Origin: Lysobacteraceae bacterium
GTDB lineage: Bacteria > Pseudomonadota > Gammaproteobacteria > Xanthomonadales > Xanthomonadaceae
Length of the DNA stretch: 5,167 nucleotides
Assembly: GCA_017990865.1 (NCBI GenBank)
Contig: JAGNNB010000255.1
Coordinates: 1-5,167 of the forward strand
Direction: 5' to 3'
Program-made: the position numbers and the translations under genes
Shown: positions 1 to 5,167 of the stretch, piece by piece
How the letters are laid out: the number at the start of each line of letters is the position of its first letter
Position numbering within the stretch: position 1 is the stretch's first letter
The notes under the pieces: generated by a model
Told to the model about the DNA's origin: nothing
Seen by the model: only the letters and a program-made list of their open reading frames with translations
The model's database searches: none

Positions 1-42
1 CGCGAGGAGATCACCGTCTTCGCGACACCGGAACGTTCATGA
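1..42 (+). CDS. 3' end of an unidentified upstream gene (partial)
   Basis: Reading from base 1, frame 1 is open and ends at TGA (40-42), giving the C-terminal peptide REEITVFATPERS. The stop overlaps the ATG of the next gene as ATGA, the usual arrangement of translationally coupled genes in one operon, and no better ribosome binding site is visible for that next gene. Thirteen residues are too few to name a family. PTS loci of this type often have rapZ upstream, but this tail does not resemble a RapZ C-terminus that I recognise. The frame could also be open by chance. Confidence 0.4.
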   Translation, partial: REEITVFATPERS

Positions 43-863
43 GCTCGCACAACATCGCACCGCCCAGCCACCCCGCTATCCCCGCCGATGTCCACGCCGA
101 CATCCTGCACCGCCTTGCGCGCGCCGAAGCCGAACACGGCGTGCGCATTCTGCTCGCCGTGGAATCCGGCAGCCGCGCCTGGGGTTTCGCATCGCCCAAT
201 TCCGATTACGACGTGCGTTTCATCTACGCCCGCGAACCGCGCTGGTATCAGGCGGTGGATTTGGAAGAACGCCGCGACGTGATCGAATACCCCATCGTCG
301 ACGACATCGACCTCAACGGCTGGGATCTGCGCAAGGCGTTGCGGCTTTTCTGGAAATCGAACCCGGCCTTCGTCGAATGGGTGCAGTCGCCGATCCGCTA
401 CATCGAGCGCGGCGGTTTCGGCGCGGGCGCGCGCGCCTTGCTACCACAGGCGTATTCGGTGGAAAGCGGCATGTACCACTACCGCAGCATGGCCAAGAAC
501 AACGAGCGCGCCTACTTGCGCGAGGCGCAGGTGTCGCTGAAAAAGTATTTCTACGCGCTGCGCCCGCTGCTCGCCGTGCTGTGGCTGGAACGCTATGCGA
601 CGCCCGCACCGATCGAATTCGACAAACTGCTGCACCTCATCGACGACCGCCCCGAACTACGCGCGGCCATCGACGATCTGCTGACCCGCAAACGCGCCGC
701 ACCCGAAAGCTGGGTGGGCGACCCGATCCCGGTCATCGGCGACTTCGCGACCGAGCAACTCGCGCGATTGGAGGCGATGCAGCCCGCGGTCGAGCGCAAA
801 CCCAGCGCCCTGCCCGGCCTCAACGCGCTGTTTCATGCGGTGTTGGACGAAAACCTGCACTAA
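39..863 (+). CDS. RlaP/YcgL-family nucleotidyltransferase
   Basis: This 274-residue protein has a DNA polymerase beta-type nucleotidyltransferase core. Residues 43-60 hold the signature GSRAWG followed by SDYDVR: Gly44-Ser45 would bind the triphosphate, and Asp56 and Asp58 are the metal-binding pair. A later acidic residue, probably Asp91 in the IDLNGWDLRKAL stretch, would be the third ligand. That stretch and the following SNPAFVEWVQSPI block are typical of the RlaP/YcgL family (Pfam PF10127), which comparative genomics has linked to RNA repair; the substrate is unproven. The C-terminal half (about 145-270) is helical and contains the KNNERAYL and KKYFYALRPLLA blocks, also family-like. Length is normal and the catalytic set is complete. 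The start is fixed by the ATGA overlap with the preceding frame. It is probably cytoplasmic. A role connected to the downstream PTS genes is not evident. Confidence 0.9.
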   Translation: MSSHNIAPPSHPAIPADVHADILHRLARAEAEHGVRILLAVESGSRAWGFASPNSDYDVRFIYAREPRWYQAVDLEERRDVIEYPIVDDIDLNGWDLRKALRLFWKSNPAFVEWVQSPIRYIERGGFGAGARALLPQAYSVESGMYHYRSMAKNNERAYLREAQVSLKKYFYALRPLLAVLWLERYATPAPIEFDKLLHLIDDRPELRAAIDDLLTRKRAAPESWVGDPIPVIGDFATEQLARLEAMQPAVERKPSALPGLNALFHAVLDENLH

Positions 864-865
864 AA

Positions 866-890
866 GACGCGCGACCGCTTCCGGCGCGTC
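866..890 (+). repeat. Short inverted repeat after the nucleotidyltransferase stop
   Basis: Arms 866-872 (GACGCGC) and 884-890 (GCGCGTC) pair perfectly over 7 bases around an 11-base loop, three bases after the TAA of the nucleotidyltransferase gene. There is no T-run after the right arm on the + strand. Read on the - strand the stem is followed by TTTT, but no gene ends there from that side. It may attenuate or punctuate transcription between the nucleotidyltransferase and EIIA genes, or mean nothing. Confidence 0.3.
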
Positions 891-914
891 ATCCCGGTCT
901 GCTAAGTTGACGCC

Positions 915-1307
915 ATGGCCGTCGGGATTCTGCTCATCACGCACTCGGGCCTCGGCCCCGCTCTGGTCGAGGTGGCGACGCGTTTGTTGCGTCAATTGCC
1001 GCTGAAGACCGAGGCGTTCGAGGTGCCGTTCGACGCCGATCTCGACGCGCTGCTGCCGCAGGCGAGCGCGGCGCTGCGTCGGGTGGACGGCGGCGAGGGC
1101 GTATTGATCCTGACCGATCTGTTCGGTGCGTCGCCCAGCAATCTCGCGGCGCGGGTCGCGCGCCTGGGCACGCCGACGCGCCGCGTCTCCGCGCTGAACT
1201 TGCCGATGCTGCTGCGGGTGATGAACTACGCCGAGATGCCGCTGGACGAACTGCCCGCCGTGGCGGCCGCCGGCGCGCGCAACGGAGCCATATTCGATGA
1301 CGGCTGA
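915..1307 (+). CDS. PTS EIIA component, mannose family (regulatory type)
   Basis: This 130-residue cytoplasmic protein matches a free-standing EIIA domain of the mannose/fructose (PTS EIIA-Man) family. The N-terminal beta strand GILLITHSGLG places the phospho-accepting histidine at His10. The conserved LTDLFGASPSN block at about residues 65-75 and NLPML at about 94-98 complete the family signature. It should receive a phosphate from HPr, encoded just downstream. In mannose permeases this domain is fused or adjacent to EIIB and works with EIIC and EIID; none of these is in the window. That matches the permease-less PTS of many proteobacteria, where EIIA acts as a regulatory phosphate acceptor with unknown targets. 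The ATG at 915 lies 51 bases after the previous stop and has only a weak upstream AAG-type binding site. Confidence 0.93.
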   Translation: MAVGILLITHSGLGPALVEVATRLLRQLPLKTEAFEVPFDADLDALLPQASAALRRVDGGEGVLILTDLFGASPSNLAARVARLGTPTRRVSALNLPMLLRVMNYAEMPLDELPAVAAAGARNGAIFDDG

Positions 1308-1467
1308 TCGCGCCCGCTTCGAGCGTGGTAGCGACGTCCGCGACCCGCGTTTCGGTTGCGTCGCGACAGGCTCGTTTCGCGCCCGCTCGTTTCGCGCGTG
1401 CGACTGTCCGCTGCGGCGTCGCTCCCCCTCTTCCTTTCTCGCCGCCTCGTGCGGAATCGACCCATGA
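1297..1467 (+). CDS. Candidate 56-residue protein bridging EIIA and HPr
   Basis: A 56-codon frame starts at ATG 1297 inside the last codons of EIIA (11-base overlap) and stops at TGA 1465-1467, which overlaps the HPr start as ATGA. GGAG at 1284-1287 lies 9 bases before the ATG, suitable spacing for a ribosome binding site, though it also encodes part of EIIA. The peptide has 11 arginines, four cysteines (21, 35, 37, 52) and a near-duplicate GSFRA-RSFRA at 25-34. About 73% of codons end in G or C. I recognise no family. It would explain both the otherwise odd 156-base gap and the poor ribosome binding site of HPr by translational coupling. However, in GC-rich DNA such a frame can be open by chance, and the low-complexity arginine-rich composition is what non-coding GC-rich sequence gives. 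Confidence 0.35.
   Translation: MTADRARFERGSDVRDPRFGCVATGSFRARSFRACDCPLRRRSPSSFLAASCGIDP
1370..1397 (+). repeat. 13-base direct repeat, period 15, between EIIA and ptsH
   Basis: The 13-mer GCTCGTTTCGCGC occurs at 1370-1382 and again at 1385-1397, with 2 bases between the copies. The period of 15 preserves reading frame and produces the SFRA-type duplication in the candidate small frame. It looks like a small slippage duplication. Confidence 0.75.
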
Positions 1468-1733
1468 TCGAACGCGAACTCACCGTCACCAATCGTCTCG
1501 GCCTGCACGCGCGGGCCACCGCCAAACTCGTGCAGACCACGGCGCCGTTCAAGGCCAGCATCACCATCGCCGCCAAGGGCCGCGAAGTGAACGCCAAAAG
1601 CATCATGGGCGTGATGCTGCTGGCCGCAGGTCAAGGCAGCCAGGTGATCGTGCGCGCCGAGGGCGAAGACGCCCAGGCCGCGATCGACGCGCTCGCCGCG
1701 TTGTTCGAACGACGATTCGACGAGGATAGTTAA
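1464..1733 (+). CDS. ptsH: HPr phosphocarrier protein
   Basis: HPr is the small cytoplasmic phosphocarrier that takes phosphate from enzyme I on a histidine and passes it to EIIA proteins. The 89-residue product has the usual length and fold signature. NRLGLHARATA places active-site His15 and its partner Arg17 exactly at family positions, and KSIMGVMLLAA places the regulatory serine at Ser46. Ser46 is the target of HPr kinase/phosphorylase in organisms that have it; that gene is not in this window. The start is the ATG at 1464, which gives a normal HPr N-terminus; GGAA at 1453-1456 is a weak binding site 7 bases upstream. A TTG at 1356 in the same frame would add 36 arginine-rich residues foreign to HPr and is rejected. 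Only 3 bases separate its stop from ptsI. Confidence 0.95.
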   Translation: MIERELTVTNRLGLHARATAKLVQTTAPFKASITIAAKGREVNAKSIMGVMLLAAGQGSQVIVRAEGEDAQAAIDALAALFERRFDEDS

Positions 1734-1736
1734 GGC

Positions 1737-3470
1737 ATGCGCCGCGACCTGTCCGGACACGGGGTTTCGCGCGGCAGCGCGCTCGGCCGGGCGCGCGTGC
1801 GGTTACCGCATGCGTTGGATGTGGACGAGGCGCGGATCGAGGCCGAAGAAATCGAGACCGAGATCGGCCGCATGCACGCGGCGATCGAGACCGTTCGCGG
1901 CGAAATGCACGCGTTGCGCGACCGGCTGCACGGCGCGCTGGCGCATGAGGTCGGCGAATTTCTCGATCTGCATGCGCTGCTGCTGGACGATCCCGAATTG
2001 TTGGCGGGCCTGGACGCGCTGATCCGCACCGGCCGCTACACCGCGGATTATGCCCTTCGCCTGCAACGCGACCGCATCGCGGCGGTGTTCGCGGGGATGG
2101 ATGACGCGTATTTGCGCAGTCGCATCGACGACATCGACCAGGTCGTCGGCCGGCTGCACGCGGCGCTGCATCAACGCGACGCCGATCTGGAGGGCATCGC
2201 CGGCGATATTTTGGTCACCGACAACGTCGCGCCGTCGGAACTGGCGCAGTTGCACACGCAGGGCGTGATGGCGGTGGTCACGGCCGGCGGCAGTCCGCTG
2301 TCGCACAGCGCGATTCTCGCGCGCAGCCTGCATATCCCGCTGGTAGTGGGCGCCTCCGATGCGTTGCAGCGCGTGAACGACGGCGACGTGCTGGTGGTGG
2401 ACGGCGCCATCGGTCTGGTGATTCTGGAACCGAACGCCGACGACCTGCGCGCGCATCGCACGCGCGTGCAGGAATACGCGCGCGAGCGTAAGCAACTGCA
2501 TCGCCTGCGCCGCGAAGCCACGCGCACCAGCGACGGCGTGGACATCAAGCTCTGGGCGAACGCCGAATCGCGCGAAGACGTGGCCGAAGCGCATGCGCTG
2601 GGCGCCGCGGGCGTGGGCCTGTATCGCACCGAATTCCTGTTCATGAACCGCCCGGTAGCCCTGCGTCGCACGCTGCCGGACGAGGAAGAGCAATTCCGCG
2701 CCTATCGCGATCTGGTGCTGGGCATGACCGGCCGCACCGTCACCATCCGCACGCTCGACATCGGCGCGGATAAAGCCGACGGGACCGGTTTGGCGCTGAC
2801 CGACGAACCCAACCCGGCGTTGGGCCTGCGCGGCGTGCGTTTATCGCTCAGCCGCAGCGATCTGTTCCGCGCGCAACTGCGCGCGATCCTGCGCGCCTCC
2901 AGCTACGGGCCGGTGCGGGTGCTGGTGCCGATGGTCAGCGGCCGCGAGGAAATCGTCGCCGTGCGTGCGCTGATGGCCTCGGTGCATCGCGAATTGCGCG
3001 AGCAAGGCCACGCGATCGCCGATCACCTGCCGCTCGGCGCGATGATCGAAGTGCCTTCGGCCGCGATCGCGCTGCCGACATTCGTCGATACCATCGATTT
3101 TCTCTCGATCGGCACCAACGATCTGGTGCAGTACTCGCTCGCCGCCGATCGCATGAATGAAGCGCTGGGCGATCTGTACTCGCCCTTGCACCCGGCGGTG
3201 CTGCGCTTGTTGAACGACACCATCCGCACCGCAAAGCGCAAAGGCAAACCGATCGCGGTTTGCGGCGAAATGGCGGGCGAACCGTTGTTCGCGCCGGTGC
3301 TGCTGGCGCTGGGTTTGGACGAGTTCAGTCTGCACCCCGGCACCCTGCTGGAAGTGCGACGCGCGGTACGCGAACTCGATCACAGCGTCTTGCGCGCCCG
3401 CGCACCGGCGCTGTTGCGCGCGCGAGACCGCGAAGGCATCGAACGTTGGTTGGCGAAAGCCGTCTTGTGA
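1737..3470 (+). CDS. ptsI: PTS enzyme I (phosphoenolpyruvate-protein phosphotransferase)
   Basis: Enzyme I autophosphorylates with phosphoenolpyruvate and phosphorylates HPr. The 577-residue product is normal length for the plain enzyme I (about 575) and lacks the N-terminal GAF domain of the PtsP type. The N-terminal HPr-binding and phosphohistidine region (1-230) contains GGSPLSHSAILARS with active His190. The C-terminal PEP-binding barrel (about 260-577) shows GVGLYRTEFLFM (Arg297), TGRTVTIRTLDIGADK (Arg333), GAMIEVPSAA (Glu438), LSIGTNDLVQYSLAADR (Asn461, Asp462, Arg472) and the VCGEMAGE block with Cys509, so the active site is complete. GAGGA at 1722-1726, 10 bases before the ATG and inside ptsH, is the likely ribosome binding site. 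The close spacing means co-transcription with ptsH. Only the segment around SLHPG (531-535) departs from the enterobacterial form, as in related proteobacterial enzymes. Confidence 0.97.
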   Translation: MRRDLSGHGVSRGSALGRARVRLPHALDVDEARIEAEEIETEIGRMHAAIETVRGEMHALRDRLHGALAHEVGEFLDLHALLLDDPELLAGLDALIRTGRYTADYALRLQRDRIAAVFAGMDDAYLRSRIDDIDQVVGRLHAALHQRDADLEGIAGDILVTDNVAPSELAQLHTQGVMAVVTAGGSPLSHSAILARSLHIPLVVGASDALQRVNDGDVLVVDGAIGLVILEPNADDLRAHRTRVQEYARERKQLHRLRREATRTSDGVDIKLWANAESREDVAEAHALGAAGVGLYRTEFLFMNRPVALRRTLPDEEEQFRAYRDLVLGMTGRTVTIRTLDIGADKADGTGLALTDEPNPALGLRGVRLSLSRSDLFRAQLRAILRASSYGPVRVLVPMVSGREEIVAVRALMASVHRELREQGHAIADHLPLGAMIEVPSAAIALPTFVDTIDFLSIGTNDLVQYSLAADRMNEALGDLYSPLHPAVLRLLNDTIRTAKRKGKPIAVCGEMAGEPLFAPVLLALGLDEFSLHPGTLLEVRRAVRELDHSVLRARAPALLRARDREGIERWLAKAVL

Positions 3471-3595
3471 ACCCACGGCCGCCGTCGCCGGAAAAGACGC
3501 GGACTGGGAAGAACAGCGTTAGCCCGCTCGCCGCGTGCGAAGACGACGACGAACCGCCTCTTATGCTTCGCGCAATACGTCCGACGCCTCTCGGG

Positions 3596-3637
3596 GATCG
3601 AAGTCAAACGGCGCTTTTTCCCCGTTGAACTTCGATC
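3596..3637. terminator. Bulged stem-loop at the convergent gene ends, possible terminator
   Basis: Arms 3596-3611 and 3622-3637 form about 15 base pairs: nine contiguous (GATCGAAGT with ACTTCGATC), then CAA/TTG and CGG/CCG. There are one-base bulges at A3608 and A3628 and a 10-base loop containing five T. The structure spans the stop codon of the SRPBCC gene (3604-3606) and lies about 125 bases past the ptsI stop. No T-tract follows on either strand, so it is not a classical intrinsic terminator. It could block both transcription units coming from opposite sides or protect 3' ends of mRNA. The remaining spacer 3471-3595 shows nothing else I can name. Confidence 0.35.
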
Positions 3638-4053
3638 GCTAATCGTTCCAGATTCTGCCGGTTCGCCGTCGCCACGAACGATGCGATGCGCTCATAGTGC
3701 TCGCGCGTATCGAACGTCTGCCGCCATCCGACCCACGTGTTACCGCCATGCGCTTCGAGTTCGAGCGTCAAAATGAAGTGATGCCCGGAAAAATGCTCGA
3801 TCGCGACGCATTCGTCTTGGACGATTTTCAAGAAGCGACTTTCGTTCGGATAGTCTTTCCCGTCCGGTCCGTGCATCGTCAACAACCACCGCCCGCCCTC
3901 GACGAATTCGAAGGTGTGGATCGTGTTCGTAAAGCCGTCCGGCCCCCACCACGTCGCGATGCGCCGCGGATCCGCGATCGCGGCGAACACTTGCGCCGGA
4001 TCCGCTTCCAACAAGACGCGGCGGACATCGGAGCGGGATTCGATGGGTTCCAT
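3604..4053 (-). CDS. SRPBCC-domain protein, AHSA1-like (START/Bet v1 superfamily)
   Basis: The 149-residue product matches small SRPBCC proteins of the AHSA1-like group, which form a hydrophobic pocket for a small ligand. Visible in order are an early strand with ADPAQVFAAIADPRRIATWWGP (about 17-38), the FTNTIHTFEFVEGGRW strand (41-56), the MHGPDGKDYPNES hairpin (60-72), the EHFSGHHFILTLELE strands (86-100), and a long C-terminal helix ending in ANRQNLERLAIEVQ. This pattern is strongly family-like over the whole length. Ligand and role are unknown; the name refers to an Hsp90 co-chaperone domain but most bacterial members are uncharacterised. I chose ATG 4053 because GAGGT lies 5 bases upstream; an in-frame ATG at 4077 would add eight residues and has no binding site. 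It follows the lipoprotein gene on the same strand after 81 bases, so co-transcription is possible. Confidence 0.88.
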   Translation of the reverse strand: MEPIESRSDVRRVLLEADPAQVFAAIADPRRIATWWGPDGFTNTIHTFEFVEGGRWLLTMHGPDGKDYPNESRFLKIVQDECVAIEHFSGHHFILTLELEAHGGNTWVGWRQTFDTREHYERIASFVATANRQNLERLAIEVQRGKSAV

Positions 4054-4058
4054 CAGCG

Positions 4059-4063
4059 ACCTC
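4059..4063 (-). promoter_or_regulatory. Ribosome binding site deciding the SRPBCC start
   Basis: On the - strand these bases read GAGGT, a good Shine-Dalgarno match, with 5 bases before ATG 4053. It lies inside the eight-codon extension of the alternative start at 4077, which argues for the shorter protein. Confidence 0.6.
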
Positions 4064-4134
4064 ACATATTCGATCATGGAAAACGGACGGCGCTGGCGAA
4101 GCGCGCATCGCCCGACGCGGGGCTCAAGACGTTT

Positions 4135-4611
4135 CTATAGTTTCGTATTCATGAAATAACCTGCCAGCTTCCATTGCCCGGATTCCTTCACCATCACCAC
4201 TTTCTCGGTCACGGTTTTCCCGCCGAAGTCCGTGTCCACCCAGAGCACGGCGTATTCGCCTTCCGGCCCTTGCGCGTCGACCTTGCTCGTAAACCCGCCA
4301 CGAGGAGCGCCACGAGGAGCGGGCTTCCCGAGACTCTTGCGCGTCGTGGACATGAGGGTCGTGAAGACCGTTTTCCCGGCCGTGTCTTTCAACTGCCGAC
4401 TGGACGCTTCCCAGACCGCGCCGAACTCGCCGCGGTCCAAGGCTTTGACGATCGATCTGGCGGCCTCGAACGCTTCGCGCTGTTGGACTTCGGTGCCGGG
4501 CTCGATGGGCGGCAAAGATTCGTCGGGCGTCGTCGAAAACCGGATGTTGCAACCGGCGAGCATCGGCAGCAGCGCGATCGACACGATGATCGAAAAAAGA
4601 TAACGGCGCAT
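4135..4611 (-). CDS. DUF4019-domain lipoprotein
   Basis: The 158-residue product begins with a lipoprotein signal: basic MRRYLF, a hydrophobic core, then the lipobox LAGC with Cys21 as the expected lipidated residue. Asn follows the cysteine, not Asp, so outer-membrane sorting is more likely than inner-membrane retention. The rest resembles DUF4019 proteins (Pfam PF13211): a helix around ARSIVKALDRGEFGAVWEASS (51-71), a helix with STTRKSLGK, then beta strands GEYAVLWVDTDF (118-129) and TEKVVMVKESGQWKLAGYFM (135-154). The function of this family is unknown. GAGGA on the - strand, 7 bases before ATG 4611, fixes the start; the frame is open further up to 4728 but that extension is arginine-rich and would bury the signal peptide. 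It is the first gene of the possible lipoprotein-SRPBCC unit. An internal APRG-APRG duplication is unusual. Confidence 0.85.
   Translation of the reverse strand: MRRYLFSIIVSIALLPMLAGCNIRFSTTPDESLPPIEPGTEVQQREAFEAARSIVKALDRGEFGAVWEASSRQLKDTAGKTVFTTLMSTTRKSLGKPAPRGAPRGGFTSKVDAQGPEGEYAVLWVDTDFGGKTVTEKVVMVKESGQWKLAGYFMNTKL
4297..4320 (-). repeat. Exact 12-base tandem duplication inside the lipoprotein gene
   Basis: On the + strand GCCACGAGGAGC occurs twice without a gap (4297-4308, 4309-4320). It is in frame and duplicates four residues, giving APRG-APRG at residues 98-105, between the helical part and the beta strands of the DUF4019 domain. Confidence 0.9.
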
Positions 4612-5167
4612 GGCGTTTTCCTCGGCGGAGGGAACATGGATCGAACCGTATGCCCGGCGCAGGCGGCAACGCAAGCAAGGCATGCGGCGACGATAGCGAA
4701 AATGCGGGAGCAGCGCGAACTGTCGCATCAGGGGATCGTGGACCTCGCATGGATCGACCTATCGCGCATCCGGCGCCGAGCCCAAACAGCATGCTACTGG
4801 ACGCGGCCTGCGCCGAACGGCCGCAAAATTTCTGTTCGCCACTCTTTTTTCGCCAGCCAAAACTGCTGGCCGAAATTCAGGTCGCGCATAAGCTGCCCGA
4901 ACAATTGCTCGGCAAGCTTGGGCCCGGCGGCGGAGTCGCTCGGGTCTCGATGGGCGCCGCACGCGATCGGATGCGAACGCAAAACCGCATCCTGCGCCGT
5001 TCGGGGGTGTCCATCCCCCGCATGCCGGGCGATAATGCCGCCCATGGACAGATAACCCGTCGCGCCGTCGTGGCCTCGCCTCGAAAGGTGCGCCTCCCGC
5101 CACCGGACGCTTCGTATGGCCGAGACCATCCGCCACGACAAGACCGCACGACAGTTGCGTCTGCTTT
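4612..5167. other. 556 bases with no assignable gene; leader of the lipoprotein gene and ambiguous open frames
   Basis: The left part (4612-4748) should hold the promoter of the lipoprotein gene. On the - strand TTGCGT (4669-4674) and TACGGT (4645-4650), 18 bases apart, are a weak -35/-10 candidate. To the right, several frames are open. A - strand frame (TTG 5141 or ATG 5129, stop at 4794, 111-115 residues) has a plausible C-terminus, AEQLFGQLMRDLNFGQQFWL. A + strand frame from ATG 4749 stays open to the window end (about 139 codons). A further - strand frame overlaps both. None has a convincing binding site or a family I recognise, and the frames are mutually exclusive as genes. Short hairpins lie at 4852-4870, 5002-5020 and 5021-5046. 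Confidence 0.5.

Noticed and set aside
866..890. Intrinsic terminator after the nucleotidyltransferase gene
   Set aside because: The 7-pair stem has no T-run after it on the + strand; the T-run lies on the other strand, where no gene needs to end. Kept only as an inverted repeat.
1356..1463. N-terminal extension of HPr from a TTG start
   Set aside because: HPr proteins start a few residues before the first strand, as with ATG 1464, which places His15 and Ser46 at the canonical numbers. The extension is arginine-rich and unlike any HPr.
657..1760. 367-codon open frame on the - strand, the second longest in the window
   Set aside because: It lies opposite the nucleotidyltransferase, EIIA and HPr genes, all clearly recognisable on the + strand. 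Its translation is rich in Arg, His and Gln, typical of an antisense shadow in GC-rich DNA.
862..3501. AAAAGACGCG shared by the spacers after the nucleotidyltransferase (862-871) and after ptsI (3492-3501)
   Set aside because: The match stops at 10 bases, the flanks differ, and the second copy forms no comparable hairpin, so a shared element is not supported.
4054..4077. Earlier ATG for the SRPBCC gene
   Set aside because: No binding site is visible before ATG 4077, whereas ATG 4053 has GAGGT at ideal spacing.
4612..4728. Upstream extension of the lipoprotein frame
   Set aside because: It would place 39 arginine-rich residues before an otherwise ideal lipoprotein signal peptide; ATG 4611 has its own GAGGA.
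4635..4757. Direct repeat CATGGATCGA at 4635-4644 and 4748-4757, as a possible operator pair or attachment site
   Set aside because: Only 10 bases match, and GATCGA-type words are common throughout the window, so chance is a sufficient explanation.

Overview
The window is GC-rich, with most codons ending in G or C. It looks like an ordinary chromosomal segment of a gammaproteobacterium. The order EIIA(Man-type) - HPr - enzyme I without any sugar permease, plus an HPr carrying both His15 and Ser46, fits the regulatory phosphotransferase (PTS) locus of Xanthomonadales such as Lysobacter relatives. That placement is inference from gene content, not from a database comparison.

Layout on the + strand: the last 14 codons of an unidentified gene (1-42) overlap by ATGA the start of an RlaP/YcgL-type nucleotidyltransferase (39-863). 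After a 51-base gap comes a PTS EIIA of the mannose family (915-1307), then HPr (ptsH, 1464-1733) and enzyme I (ptsI, 1737-3470). The apparent 156-base gap between EIIA and HPr is exactly bridged by a 56-codon frame (1297-1467). It has an upstream GGAG and an ATGA overlap with ptsH, and is the most curious feature here. Enzyme I, HPr and EIIA would form one phosphorelay from phosphoenolpyruvate, with all expected catalytic residues visible. With no EIIB/EIIC/EIID here, the relay is probably regulatory rather than for sugar uptake.

Layout on the - strand: two small genes converge on ptsI. A lipoprotein with a DUF4019-type domain (4611 down to 4135) lies upstream of an SRPBCC/AHSA1-like protein (4053 down to 3604). 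A bulged stem-loop (3596-3637) spans the stop codon of the SRPBCC gene, in the zone where it and ptsI converge.

The right end (4612-5167) holds no gene I can assign. Several frames are open on both strands, one of them running off the window, and there are some short hairpins. I found no tRNA, rRNA, CRISPR array or insertion sequence. Nothing in the window amounts to a clearly new system; the small bridging frame and the nucleotidyltransferase-PTS neighbourhood are the points worth checking.
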